DNA of 64,000 nucleotides from Syncephalis plumigaleata (Eukaryota > Zoopagomycota > Zoopagomycetes > Zoopagales > Piptocephalidaceae): assembly GCA_025201365.1 (NCBI GenBank), contig JAIXMF010000004.1:1302001-1366000 (forward strand). Direction: 5' to 3'. Shown here piece after piece: positions 46,814-59,231 of this stretch (the stretch's first letter is position 1; each line of letters begins with the position of its first letter). A model generated the notes under the pieces. That model ran no database searches, was not told the origin of the DNA, and worked only from the letters and a program-made list of their open reading frames with translations. The position numbers were made by a program, and so were the translations under genes.

Positions 46814-48980
46814 TTCTTTGACTTCTTACCTATAATAAATTATACATGATAAACATAATGAAATACACGTATACATATAGCTTCTTACACTCTGCATATT
46901 TACGAGTAAATGTGACAATTTATTTCAAGCAATAATAATAAGCATTAGCATGGTTGATTATCCTGGTATACTGTCGTTGTTGCTGAATAGTAGTTGATTG
47001 ACAATTAGAATGGAATTAGTACATATTGTCTGGATGTTGTCACTTGTATTAGCAATGAATAGAAATGTCAACTTACCAAATAAAATGGAAATAGTATGCA
47101 GTCAATATCATTGACATTTGGATGTTCTAATTGTAATATTGTTAGTGTATTGTAATAAATGAACTTACCTGGAATTAATACTTATGAGTGAATGAAGGTT
47201 ATAATAAAGTGTTAAGATATGTTATGTCCCCATCATATCCGCAAGCGGCTGCAATGAATATGTAGCCTTGTATCCAGCGCAAACAAGCATGCTATGTTGA
47301 ATCGGTTGGAGAGCCTTACGACAAATATACCACTATATTATTAAGCATTAATATAATAACATTTGCTAGTCCTGTCATGTTAATAACGGCATATGTAAGC
47401 ATGTCCCACCATGAACATATACAACCATGAATCTATGGCAATAACAATTAATGGCTATTGTCATTACAAATCCATAGCTGCTATTACCAATGACAAGCTT
47501 TATAAATATAATTATACTAACATTTAATATAAAACTACAGTTGGCAGGCATATGGTCCATTTATTACAAATGGCCATACACCACATCGACAGTATGATTA
47601 TTGTTGGCTAAGTATCACCACCACAGACAATGCTGCCACTCCCGTAGCAGTTCATGATATATTCAACCGAAGCACATACAAAAGGGATCAGGAAATTAGC
47701 ACATTTATACAAATGTATTTGTGCTAATCGGACATAACGTATTGCAATTAGATTGCGATAAATAATGCAGCAAACAATAATTGACATACGCAAAAACATA
47801 TCATTAAATAAGGCAGTCACCACAATATCAAGTAAACTAGGCTTCCCTTCTCCCAGAGAAGGCAGCAACATGATGATCAAATATCATGGCAAAGCGTCGT
47901 TTAAATGATACTATGATGGCAAATTGACCTAAACACATATCAATATAAAATAAAGATACGTATTCAAGCATTTGCAATCCAATACATTCCATAATATTCA
48001 TATAATAGATGGCTATCGCGCTACATTACAACTGAATGACCTGTAGGATAATGGCTCAGCACCATGAATTACAGGGTAATGCAGTACATATAATCCAAAC
48101 ACCCATTTACATATGCCATTATTTTTGCAATAGCATCATATTATACAAATGTATGGAATGCCCCAAGCAAGCAGATAATAAAGAAGCCTAGCTACCCGTT
48201 ACAGTTCAGACTTCACACTGGCAGTGGTAGGATTTCACCACGTTCAGCGTTACGCTACAAGCAAGCAGTTTACAGAGCACTGACCTATTTTATTTTGCAT
48301 ATGTCTAGACAGAGAAGAGGAAGTGTGAAGAGAAGCGAAGAGACAAAGGAATTGCGCATTTTATTGACTGCCAATTGTATCGTATCTATTAGTCATTTAG
48401 GTCGTACAGGATTCAGTATTTCGTAATGGATTTTTTATTGATAGCGATAACTATTGTCATCAATTCTATAAGGTAGACGATACAAGTGTACTAGTATAGT
48501 TGGATATTGCCATGTTATGTACTTACAAGTATAATAAACTATATATAAATAAGTAATGTTGATAATGCTTACAGCTAATTGCATAGGAGTAGCAACGAGT
48601 GAACAAATAGAAACACGATAGACAATATAATAAACAAGTAGTAACTAGTAGAATGACTGATGTCACGAATGAGCAAGGAATGAACAAGAAGGGTGCATGA
48701 ACACGTATGCCAGTTTATTTGAAGAAGCAGTGTATGCTTGTAGGTAGATAGAGTATGTAGATGGCAGTAAACAAATAAAATACAAATAAAAGCATGACGT
48801 AATAGTGGTATACAAATAGATTACGGAAAGAGTGGTAAAAGTAAAAGGTGCATGTCGATATAGATCAAGTTAATTCATGTTTATTAATACTGCTAGTGGA
48901 TACTTGTTAATAATGTTCTATTGGTTATTCGTGATATATCGTGTGTGTTTTTAACTTCATCCCATTCTTGCTATGGCATG
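46814..48980. other. Long AT-rich intergenic region
   Basis: No supportable gene in about 2.2 kb. Two intron-like donor sites (minus strand GTAAGT) at about 47,065 and 47,168 resemble the units of the micro-exon locus, but only two occur and no exon series follows. 47.3-48.3 kb has scattered short frames that I take as chance. It ends with the 3' flank of the putative GPI-anchored protein. Confidence 0.35.
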
Positions 48981-49729
48981 TTATAACAAATAAACTAAAG
49001 CACTAGCAAGTGCCGATATCGTAACTGTTAATGTTGCCGAGAATATAATGCCAGATGCACTGTTACATTCCGTGCATGAGGCGGTAGACACGTAAAATCT
49101 CATATTGGCCACATAAGTGGAAAGACGACCTGCACCGTCCGTGCCATTGTTACGACCTCGCTCGTCGTAGATGTAAAGCTGATAATCGCTAGACGATAAG
49201 GGGAAACCCGCCTTGTTCATATCCCATTTACTAGTGTCCCACACGTATTTAGTCGGATTCTGGTAGCCCTTGATCGTGTCAAGCACGTAATAGTCCTTGA
49301 AATTGCGGCATAGCTCGATTGTAACATTTTGCGGTTTAATCTTTAGCGTTTCCTCGTCATAGACCCATTCAAAGTAGATGGTATCACCACTAGGAATACA
49401 GAAGGTGCTTTGCCGTTATAGCTAAACACCGGTTTAATCATCTTGAGTTGTGATGGTGCATCATCTGGCCCCACTTCTGTGCCATTGTTCGAGTGAGTGT
49501 CATTTTTAGCATTCGTATTGTTGTTGTTCTTATTGCCACCATTGTTCTTATCAGTGTTGGTTTGAGTTGGCTTGCTTTCTACAGCACGCGCGTGAAGATT
49601 TGCCGAATGAGAAACGATGTTCGCCGATACCAGACCAGTCGAATCATGGTTGATTTGAATACCGATAATCGCTAGAGCAACAAGACATGTTGCCATGATA
49701 GCATGTCTTAACACTCGTAGTCTAGCCAT
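48981..49729 (-). CDS. Putative GPI-anchored secreted protein (frame slip)
   Basis: Starts MARLRVLRHAIMATCLVALA, a signal peptide, followed by an Asn/Lys/Thr-rich linker and then a conserved-looking domain: SQLKMIKPVFSYNGKAP, CIPSGDTIYFEWVYDEETL, KIKPQNVTIELCRNF and NPTKYVWDTSKWD. The C terminus has a Ser/Ala cluster and a hydrophobic tail (SATLTVTISALASALVYLL) without basic residues after it, as in GPI-anchored proteins. The layout resembles fungal proteins annotated as DUF7137, from memory and unverified. The two halves are in different frames. They meet at about 49,401-49,403, where one missing T would join APFCIPSG. Cell-wall or plasma-membrane localisation is inferred. Confidence 0.6.
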
Positions 49730-51224
49730 GTTTGGAACTAGTTCGATTGGTACTAATGAATTCAAAGATAAAAGTAAAATGCTATCAATGCAAAGTATGA
49801 AAACAACAACGACAATAACAGAAAATGAAAGGTAAGGCGATAAAAAATGACAATGCAAAATGACAAGCCGATTTTAAATATCCTTTTAAAATAGGACAAT
49901 GATCACGCTCGTTTATTCTTTCATTAGTCACAAGGCCTTCTTAGCGAGGCCTTGTTCACGCATTATTATTATCGCCATTGTTGCTACCTGTTTAGGTGGG
50001 ATAACACACGCAGACGCACATACTTGTTCCGCAACATTAACTTGTATTATTATCTGTATAATGATTACCCCTCATTCATCATGTGGCTACTACAACTGCT
50101 GCACAGCTGCAAGCAAGTGAACAAGCGACGATATGGTCTGCATAGACTAATGTCATTAACCAGCAAAGCGCATGCAAGTATCAGCTGCGCATCATTTGCT
50201 CGAGTAGTCAAGTGACATGTCCTATTGGATATACTGTTTTGCATAATGTCATTATGATCAGCAGGTAGCACATACACTCGTAACAAAAGGATATGTCGTT
50301 TTTTATTGAATGTCACATTTTCTCATCGTATTTTACTATTAGATAAACGTCATAGATTGCCGATAAACATTGTAGATATGACGGCATTCTATCTGAATAT
50401 CGATAACAACAACACATTATACTAATACCAAAACAAAAACACGATTGTCATCGTAGTAGTGAATGACCATGTGCTACACTGATACATGTACCCTCATGGT
50501 AGGCGTTAATACGCATGCTCGACCCACAATGGTAATAACTAGCCAAATGATCCACCAATATATGCCAAATATTGTATAGTTACCTCGTGTTAGATATTCT
50601 ATAATCGTTGCTGATATTCACCTACTGCTATGACCACATGTCCATCCACTTGGCATACACGAGTATAGAGATATAGAAGTGTATGCTCATCAGCCATTAT
50701 GACCGAGAATAGTAGCTATAATCCATTATACAGGTTTTCCCAACCAGTTAACATTGTTAGCATTTACTTTTGCTAATGCTCCCACTAATAAGGCTGTTAA
50801 CTTTTATTGACAAATAACGACAAATGCAATATGTGCAATATTAATTACTAAGAACAAAAGTTAATGGCTAATAATGCCAACTGATTGGAAGAATCCTGTA
50901 CGTGCCTATGATCCCATCGCAATATGTCATGAGTACAAACTAGCATGCCGTACAATTAACGCGTTCATGCAACATTATTCTCATACAGAATGAGCTTGCT
51001 GGTATTACTAACGAATTGGCTGATAATAAATGACCTTGTACGTGATTGAACAGGGAAAATAAAAGTTATTTCATCATAATACGGTGTTTATGACATGACA
51101 TCATCTTCATTAATATCGTCACATTAAACAATACACGTAGTCGCACTAAATTTTACTGTCTTGCAGCATCTCTGTTCATTGTAGATTGCAATAAGCAAAA
51201 ATATAAATGTAATGAAAGCAAAAA
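49730..51224. other. Intergenic region with a MITE
   Basis: No protein gene seen. It holds the promoter side of the putative GPI-anchored gene, an inverted-repeat element at 50,731-50,898 (listed separately) and the flank of the tRNA gene. Open frames at 49,900-50,316 are on both strands and have no homology I recognise. Confidence 0.35.
50731..50898. mobile_element. MITE with imperfect TIRs and TA duplication
   Basis: A 168-bp element. The left end begins CAGGTTTTCCCAACCAGTTA and the right end, read on the other strand, begins CAGGATTCTTCCAATCAGTT. Similarity extends about 45 bp inward, including TTAGC and ACTTTTG blocks. TA flanks both sides (50,729-50,730 and 50,899-50,900). The CAGG start, CCAA block and TA duplication are shared with the 14.3 kb element, so they are probably of one superfamily (Tc1/mariner-like by target site). 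It encodes nothing. Confidence 0.7.
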
Positions 51225-51298
51225 TGTTTCGGCCCGGGTTCGAACCGGAGACCTTACGCGTGTGAGGCGTACGTGATAACCAACTACACCACCGAAAC
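51225..51298 (-). tRNA. tRNA-Val(CAC)
   Basis: A complete 74-nt cloverleaf without intron. The acceptor stem pairs GTTTCGG with CCGAAAC, followed by discriminator A. The D arm is in GGTGTAGTTGGTTATCAC. The anticodon stem TACGC/GCGTA encloses loop CTCACAC, giving anticodon CAC for valine GTG codons. The T arm has GGTTCGAACCC. CCA is not encoded. A T-rich run, usable as a pol III stop, follows downstream at about 51,180-51,224 only weakly. Confidence 0.93.
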
Positions 51299-51666
51299 TT
51301 GATTACTCGATAAAATTTTGTAAAATATTTTCTACTCATTCTTTGTGTCATTTTTTGGCCAAATTTCAAAAATGGCAATTTTTTGGTTTTTTTTGTTGAA
51401 ATACGTATTGTAACATAGATTTGATTGTATCTAATGGTGGTAGGTCATGCATTAGCTAGAGTACATATAGTGTTATGCTGAATATATATGTGTACACATA
51501 CTAGAAAACAAAAAACAAACTATTTTATCGTAGAAAAAAGGTATATGGTTAGATAGAGATATTCACGGTTAAAGTAAAAAGAAAAGAGAGGTATTGCAAT
51601 AGTAGTAGTAGTAGTAAGTAGTAGTAGCCGAGACATGACAATCTTAATGAATGATAATAATGCCTA

Positions 51667-53675
51667 CTAGGGTAGAGGTGGGGTCGTGTTGCTACCGTTG
51701 ATGCTAGTGTTGTCCGTACCTAACGCGTCCAATTGCGATGACATTAGTTTAGCATGTGCTACACGTTTCTCTTGGTCTGCATACTCTTTTCTCAATTGTT
51801 CGAATTTGGCTTCTGCCGCTTCTTTGGCCGCGCGACATTTGGTCTTCATTTCCGCGCACAAAAAGTCGAGGTCATCCTCCGATAGCACGCCACTCGCGCA
51901 GTACTCCTCGAGTTTCTGGTGATTGGCAACTGAGGCGGCGAGCGGTTGTTGCTTCGCTTTCATTGGATTCACCATCGATTCCATGCCGGTAAGGTTTTCC
52001 AATGGCACGATCGTAGCTGACGGCAAGCTGTTTACCGTGTCGTCGAACACCAATGGCTGGCCATTCGCACCTGGTACAGGAACCTCCACCGGCTCGCTTA
52101 ATAGCGCGTTGAGTGAGCTTGTGTCGCGATAATCGGTAAAGATAGGATTGTTGAGGTTCTGACTTAGGAATGCCAACGTGTCCGTATTGAATGCAAGGGC
52201 ATCCGCACCGAATGCATCGGGCGGCGAGTTAAACGTGGTATACGGCGAGGTGAACTGGCTTGGTTGCGACAAGCTTGGAGTTTGCGGCGACGCACTGGAC
52301 GTTGAGGCCGGGGCCAAAGGTGGGAACAATTGACTCGCCAGTAGTTCTTGCATCGCTAGGGCTGTGGCCGGTGAACTAACATTCTGCATGAATTGATCAT
52401 TTGGTAGAATAGTCGATGTCACATCGGGTGTGCCATAGGTACCTGCCAATAGGGCATTGGCCGTCTGCGAAGAAGCCTGCGACTGAGAGGCAAGTAATTG
52501 TAGTGCGGCCACACTTACATCGGTCGTTGATGTCGTGGCCGTGACCGGTGTAGTTGTCGTGGTTAATGCTGAATTGCTGGGTAATGACAGGCTGGTTGCA
52601 TCTTTGGCCGCTGTCATGGCTGCCGCTGCAGCTTGTAACATTTGGTGAAGTGCTATAGTATCGATGTCAGATACATCTGATTTGTTATATACATTACTAT
52701 TACTATTACTATTATTGCTATTGCTATTGCTGTTGCTGTTGCTGTTGTTGTTGTTGTTACTAATGCTGTCCTCGTTGTTGGTTTCGGGTGGTGTTTGCAA
52801 ATGACTCAGTTGTTCCAATGGACTAACAGGTGAAGGATGACCGACCTGTTGAGCGTGCAATGAAGCATCTACACTAGCGTTGAACGTAGGCTGTTCCTTG
52901 TTTCTCAATGTGACGGGACTAGTCATTGAAGCAGCAGCAGTGGTAGCAGCAGCGGTAGTAGTGCTCTCACTAATAACAGGCGGTTGGAATGTAAACTGAA
53001 TCTCCTTTAATGTACGATTCTCGGTGGTTAGCTTTTTCACTAGCTCGCGTAGTTGATTGTTCTCGCTACGTAATCTCTCGGTGGCTTCCGACTTATCGTT
53101 GTTTGCAGTCATGGACTCAAGGGCTTGAATCCGATCTTCCAATTCCTTGACGTAACGATCTTTACGCTCTCGAAAGGCACGTTGTGCTGCTCGATTTTGT
53201 GCACGTCGTTTCTAATAGACGTAATAAATGTAAGTTTACTATATTAGTCATATTAATAGTAGTCAACTTACATCGGAATTGGTAGCATTGTTAGGTAGTT
53301 CGGCATTGATGGGTTTGCGACCTGGTTTCTTTGGCGAGTCATCATCATCATCTAATAGTCAATCATGGTCAGTATTGATTGTGATAGCAGCATCAACACT
53401 ATCCGGGTTAATTACATTGTTCGCTATCCAGGTCAACGTCTAACTCGCGTGAACCAACGACGAATAAAGTCATAGTCATATAGTCAAACAGAAACATAAC
53501 ACGGTTAGCGCTGTTATACAACTGCAGTTACAGTGTGTATGCTTACGATTCAACTTGGCCGGCATACGCTCAGCCGTGGTCTCGCTCTTACGCTTCAGGG
53601 TGGCGTCCACTAGGGCGTCATTCTGAATAAGTGGAGCTATTTGAGTGTTGGTGGTGGCATGGCGATATACAACTG
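51667..53675 (-). CDS. Yap1/Pap1-type bZIP factor (start exon not found)
   Basis: Redox-responsive fungal AP-1 transcription factor. Exons 53547-53675, 53272-53351 and 51667-53211 join in frame. The basic region NRAAQRAFRERKDRYVKELE carries the fungal Yap/Pap1 signature, and is followed by a leucine zipper (IQALESM, NNQLRELVKKL). A nuclear-type segment KKPGRKPINAEL precedes it. The middle is Ser/Thr/Asn/Gln-rich. The C terminus has LEEYCASGVLSEDDLDFLCA followed by a further TKC, matching the layout of the c-CRD of Pap1/Yap1: Cys residues around a Leu-rich nuclear export signal that Crm1 reads when reduced. The first exon needs one leftover base ahead of 53,675, and I found no convincing ATG exon upstream to 54,110. 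Confidence 0.85.
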
Positions 53676-54291
53676 CTAAATACGACAAATAACCAAGTGT
53701 GTATGCGTATAACTAGGAGACAATAGTGTGCAGTCAATGGCGACAACGTCAGTGAGTAAGACGACAATACCAGTGACAATGGTGGATGTGGAGAACGACG
53801 AGGGAATGTGAGAAAGAGTGTGAGAGAACACTAAAGAAAGAATGATGGTAGGGTTGATAACAGAGACACACAAACACACAAACACACACAGAAATGGATG
53901 TATACAACTTTTATGGGTATGGGCAACAGTCAAACAAACGAACGAACAGACGAACGAGAAAAGTGATTGAGCAACAGATAACAGAGGCAGATTATATGCG
54001 TGTGTGAGAGTGAGTAAGGAAGAAAGAAAGAGAGAGAGAAGAGAGGAAGAGTACGTGCAAGTGCGTATGTGAAACAATTGAAGAGTCAGCCATAAAATGA
54101 TCAATTCAACTCAGTTCAGTTAAAAGTCCTTGGCCATCTTATATACTTTTCTAACTAACTAACTAACTAACTATTTATTTATATAAAAACATGTAATAAT
54201 AGTAATAATAATAATAATAGGATTGAAGACGATATCATAAAGACTATGACATGATAATGCACTCTTTACATCACGTGTAGTACCGAATGAG
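53676..54291. other. Upstream region of the Yap1-like gene
   Basis: No exon could be placed with confidence, although the bZIP gene's first coding exon must lie here. A candidate ATG at about 54,096 (MADSSIVSHTH) lacks a donor in the right phase. CA- and GA-rich simple repeats occupy 53,820-53,900 and 53,985-54,050. From 54,150 an AT-rich stretch leads into the next gene's 3' end. Confidence 0.35.
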
Positions 54292-57200
54292 TCATTGCCG
54301 TTCGTCTTCCAATCGTTGACGCGCCTAACAAAATCGTGTTTCCATTACATGCCACGGTTAATACGTTTTTCCTTACGCCAGTAATGACATAAAAATTATA
54401 CTGCTGCTACTATTGTTATCACTTACCAATGCACGGACACGTTCCGCATAGGATGCACTAGGATCTACACTCGCTATACGGGAAGCACCTATTCCAGCAT
54501 TCTGCGCATATTGTTCAGCCTAGTCATGATTGATTACAAGTTAGCATCTAATAGTGATGAATGTTTAATGTAGAGATATGTAAGTACCTGAATGGGTTCT
54601 ACAATGCCTGTGTTATCTCGGCCAAGTCCGTTCCCTCTTGCCAGCCCATACTCTTAAGTAGACGGTTGCCTATATTATCTGCGCCTATGCCATGTTCGGT
54701 GGGACGTTCCGGTCTATCAGTGGTCGTCATTGGCTAATGTCAGTCTATTGGCCTTTGCCTGCCAATTAAGAGTGGTACTTGCCTTTCCAGGTCAATCTTC
54801 TAGATTTATCTTTGCGTGGTTTTCGCGACCACTGTCCTTCGACTTCATGAGACGGTGGTCGTTCGGGCTGACCGTAAATCTCTCGTCGTTCCGCTGCTCT
54901 ATCACGATAAGTAATCTAATTGATTAATTAATAAATTAGTTGTGAGTAGTTACGTCATGTGACAATTGATGCTGACTTACATTGTCTGAGACTATCTGTG
55001 CTTGTAATTTGGATTTACGTAGTTGTGCCTCTTTAACCAATGTGGCATTCTTTAAATTGGACTATTATGCCAGTATTAGTATCAATACTAATGAATATGA
55101 ATGTGAATATGATAACTTACAATGTGTAACTCGGATTTCTCTTGATGTTTATGTAGAACATCCACTGATTTGAATTTACGCTGACACAACAGACATGCCA
55201 ACTGGTTTGGATCACCATAATCGTGTGGATTATCGGACAGCTAGAAAAAGATAAATGATGGAGTTAGCTAGTTGCCAGCATCATCATCATTAATCAATGT
55301 CACTCACCGGAATCTTTCGTTCTTTAATAGGCTGTGTATTGACTGACGAGAAGTGTGGCATGCTAGGCTCAGGTTCAATCATCACTTGTTGTTGTTGTTG
55401 TTGTTTGAGTTCCTCTTGTCGTTCTGTCCATTTTTGAATTTGCTTCACCACCTAATAATTGTGTTAATAGATTCTTAGTAATTCATTTATCATATCAGAT
55501 AATCAATGTGTATGTATCTACTTTTTTGCCATTATTAAATGTTGTCGCATTCTTAGCCTTGTTTTCTATTAGTAGACAGTTAGGCAATGTATTCCTATAT
55601 GTCTTTGCATACTGGATATTACCCAGTTTCTCCTTGACTAGTGCCGTTGCGGTGGATGCATTACTCGGTGTACTTGACATGGATGCACCTTCCGTACCAT
55701 TTGATTCTCTACAAGTTATTATTATTATAGTATGCAGCATCAGTGACTATTGCTAATGTATTGGACGATCACTTACGGATTATCGGTGAGCTTTACCGGG
55801 CCTTTTCAATAATACTAAGCGACTGCGAGGACAGTCGAATCGCCATCGATTTGCCAGTTGCTATGGTCAAGGTCAATAATATTAGCTTGGTTGCATGAAA
55901 TGTTTATCTTTTGCACACATGTAGGATTGGCAAAGCTGCTAGACGTTTCGTCTGTGTTACTTCAGTCGTTGTAGCGGGCGTTTCCGTTAGATTATCATAA
56001 AATGCGTTCAACTCATCGTCCAACGAGGTTTTACGTTCTGCACCATCAGTAGCAACAGCAGTAGCAGTAGTAGCAGAAGTACTGATATTTCGGGTAAACT
56101 TGATGGATAGGCCGTTAGATAGGCTTGTCGATCCCAATATATCATCCATGGCGACATATTATGATGGTAGGGCAAGCGTTGTATACAATACTCGGCTTGT
56201 TCGGTTGATTGGAAAACATCAGGATGGCGTAGGACACCGCTACAGGTCGATCGTAAATCTGGAATCCAGCTGGATACAGGATAGCATCGCATAATAGACT
56301 AACTGCCTTGGCGGCAGCCTATTTACGAGGTTAGCCATCAGTGGTGCTGTCTAATAACAATAATAATAATAAATGGCAGCAATAGATACTTGCCGTATTA
56401 TCTGCAAACTCTACAAATGCATAACTACATGATCGTCGCGTTGTTCGATCGCGTACTAGCAGGACACGTAGTGGCGTGGTAACTTTATCGGTGGCCATAA
56501 GTACCGACCCGTAAATGTGTTCCTCATCGCATAACGGATCGAGATTACGGATTAGCAAGGTGTGATGCAGCGTGGTTCCAATATCTCGTGTGCCATCATT
56601 TAGAAGGTTCAACGACTGCTTGAAGGCTACATTGAGCAATAGAATCGAATCGTCGATATTGAAATATAGTAAGCTACAGATCTTCATCCTCATTGCTTCA
56701 ATAATGTCAATACTTGCCTTGTCGTGGTATACCACACATGTAACATTCGCGACGATGATGAAAGTTAATTAAATGACACTGCTGACACTCCCAGTCCTCG
56801 CGTCGAGATGAACGCCAATACTTTAGCGATGCCGTGTAGTTACCGACTACAATGTCTCGTCCGTGCTTTCCATGAACTCCTGTGCTGCACCAACGCTAAC
56901 AAACTGCGCGAATGCCACGCCAATCGATGGATCATGATCGCGATTGTGCGATAAGTTTGCCGATTCTAGAACTGCTCCCATCTGCTCTAGCGTGTATTTC
57001 AACTGTCATTGATATTTTGTTAGTACTCCCGTTGACTAGACGTGCTATTGCCTATGTCGTGGTGTCTACCTCATCTGCCGTCATGTCGGGTGGTATGCCA
57101 TATACGCGTACTTGTTCGGACGGTGGATATTCAGTGGAACTACGACGATGATGTCGATATCTTGAACGGCGAGGACGCTAATCGAATCACAGTATCACCG

Positions 57201-57884
57201 GTATGGTTGTTGTCGGATAGAACATGCATCAATGGCCAGAAGTATTGATCGAGTAGACGGAGCGAGGTATACATGCACATGTACACGCACACAGAGGCAT
57301 AGCAAGAAGTAGCAGCGACAAGCAGAAAAGAAAACATAATAAAGCAGCAAAAAAATAATTCGCGTTAACAATCATATTTCTATTTCTTACGCAATCCAAG
57401 TAACTAAACGAATCTACAATAGTAGCAGCAATGATATATTCATGCCGCACTAGTAGAAACTAGCCTCCGTGTTCATAATTCCGTTATAAATATTACATCT
57501 TCAAATTCTTGCGCGTCTAGATAGTGTCCACTACGGTCATCGTGTCGGGAATAGTGATCACGTCTAGAGCGATGATGTCTGTACCGATCGCGGCTTCGAC
57601 TACGATCTCGGCTGTAATCACGACTGCGACTCGACTACGATACGACTGCGACACGCTGCGACTACGACGCGACTGCGACTACGACTACGTCTGGGATAGT
57701 CACGATAACTGCGAGAGGGTGACAAAGTGGCGGAAGGACTAATACTACGCTGACGATCATGTCGTCGTTCGTTGTATTCCTCGGTACGACGAGTATACCG
57801 TTCCCGCTCTTCATACGAGTATTCGGCACGCATATCGCCGTTAACACTCTGTATCTCGCCTGTTTCGTAGTGGGGTTCTGCCAT
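54292..57884 (-). CDS. RBM5/RBM10-like splicing factor (several frame slips)
   Basis: Nuclear splicing regulator with the RBM5/RBM10 domain order. From the start at 57,884: an Arg/Ser-rich region (SYRDYPRRSRSRSR), RRM1 (EQVRVYGIPPDMTADE), a RanBP2-type zinc finger (DWECQQCHLINFHHRECYVC), RRM2 (TLLIRNLDPLCDEEHIYGS with YAFVEFAD), a linker with YWDRQAYLTAYPS, a C2H2-like finger (CLLCQRKFKSVDVLHKHEKS), and a G-patch (GIGADNIGNRLLKSMGW, then NGLGRDNTGIVEPIQ). The last exon is 54292-54324. The RRM2 intron starts with GC (GCAAGT, near 56,390). About six single-base shifts are needed: near 54,634, 56,089, 56,227, 56,867 and two around 57,640-57,690. Exon limits are therefore approximate. Confidence 0.78.
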
Positions 57885-59231
57885 CACTAACAAAAATGGA
57901 ATAAAGAAAGCAAGAAAAAAGCAGATAAACAATAGGCCTGCAAATGAAAAGAAATGGAAAGAAATCGAAAGAAGAAATAAAGCGAGCTCGACAACACTCG
58001 ATGATGATGCTTTATTATACATTAGACAACAGCAACAGCATTCTTTACATTGTCATTAATAATGATTACCATTATAGATCATTGTTACATGAATCTATTA
58101 CCAATATAGCATCCAGTATTTACTTGATATGTAATCGCATATTCATACATCCACTTGTAGCATGTTACCAATTAGCACGAGGCTTGGCTGCTTTGAAACA
58201 CACACGCACACAAATCGTCGTCGTCTAATGACATGTGATCAGGTGTCGTTGTAACCACTTTGTCTCCGACACATGGTAGTGGTGTGGTAGTGGTAATCAC
58301 AACGCAATACAAAAGGATCATCATTCGCACTCAAGTTATGATGGCATTTCATTCTTCTTTCTCTTTCTTCATTTCTCTCTATTCGCATATCGATCTACCT
58401 CTCCTGCTTTCCAGGTCTATTTCTCTCGTATAGGCAGCATACTTCCTACGCTCTATTTCCTATTTCATTTAGGCATTTGATATTTGATATCCTTACTCTT
58501 TCTTCTCTTTCTTTCGTGACACTTTGTGGCTTATTATCATATCATCATTGTTATAGTAGTATTATTAACTGTTTAGGTTATTATTTCCATTGGCGTCTGT
58601 AAGGAATAGATCCATCTATATATCAATATATCAATATATCTAACTATCTCTATATAAGTAGCAACAACTGGTACAGCTTACTCATTGCTATTACAGCAAC
58701 AACAACAACAACAACAACAAGCTCCCTACTTTTCTGTTTACACGACGATATAGTCAAGCTTATACTCCTTTGAACGTTGTATCAAGTTGGACTAAATATT
58801 TGGTAGTTGTGTGCAGAGTTGATACCCTTAGCTTTTCCTCTTCTCTTATTCCTCTTTCTCTTCCTCTTCTCCTTCATTTCTATCTCCTACACGGTGTGGT
58901 TATCCAGCGTTGGTGCCAATTCTTGCTACGTAAGTACAGTTGCGTGTCACTTGTTGTAGCGAGTTGCGGTTGAATACGTTGCGAACAGCGGTTGCCAGTG
59001 TAGTCTATTATTTGTTTACCTACCTCTCCTTCATTGGCTGATATATTGTCGCCATCATCGCCTATCTATTATTTGTAAGTGTGTGTGTGTACTGTTATAT
59101 TACTATTACTATTATTACTATTATTATTACTATTGTTATCGTAAGAATAGCAACAAAGCTTTTCTATCGTATTGTGTCCACACGTCTATTGTTATCGTTG
59201 CATATTGAAGTCTCAATAACTACTGTGTATT
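57885..59231. promoter_or_regulatory. Divergent upstream regions, RBM5-like / kinase
   Basis: No gene seen between two start codons facing away from each other. The sequence contains TC-rich tracts (58,340-58,420 and 58,490-58,520), a CAA repeat at about 58,695-58,720 and an ATT/TAC repeat near 59,095-59,135. The kinase 5' UTR probably starts after the CAA repeat. Confidence 0.4.

Noticed and set aside
47060-47175. A second micro-exon locus
   Set aside because: Two minus-strand GTAAGT sites about 103 bp apart look similar, but there is no further unit, no consistent 3-nt exon and no signal-peptide exon.
48200-48290. tRNA-like segment
   Set aside because: No pairing acceptor stem and no GGTTCRA-type T loop could be found, unlike the clear tRNA-Val at 51.2 kb.
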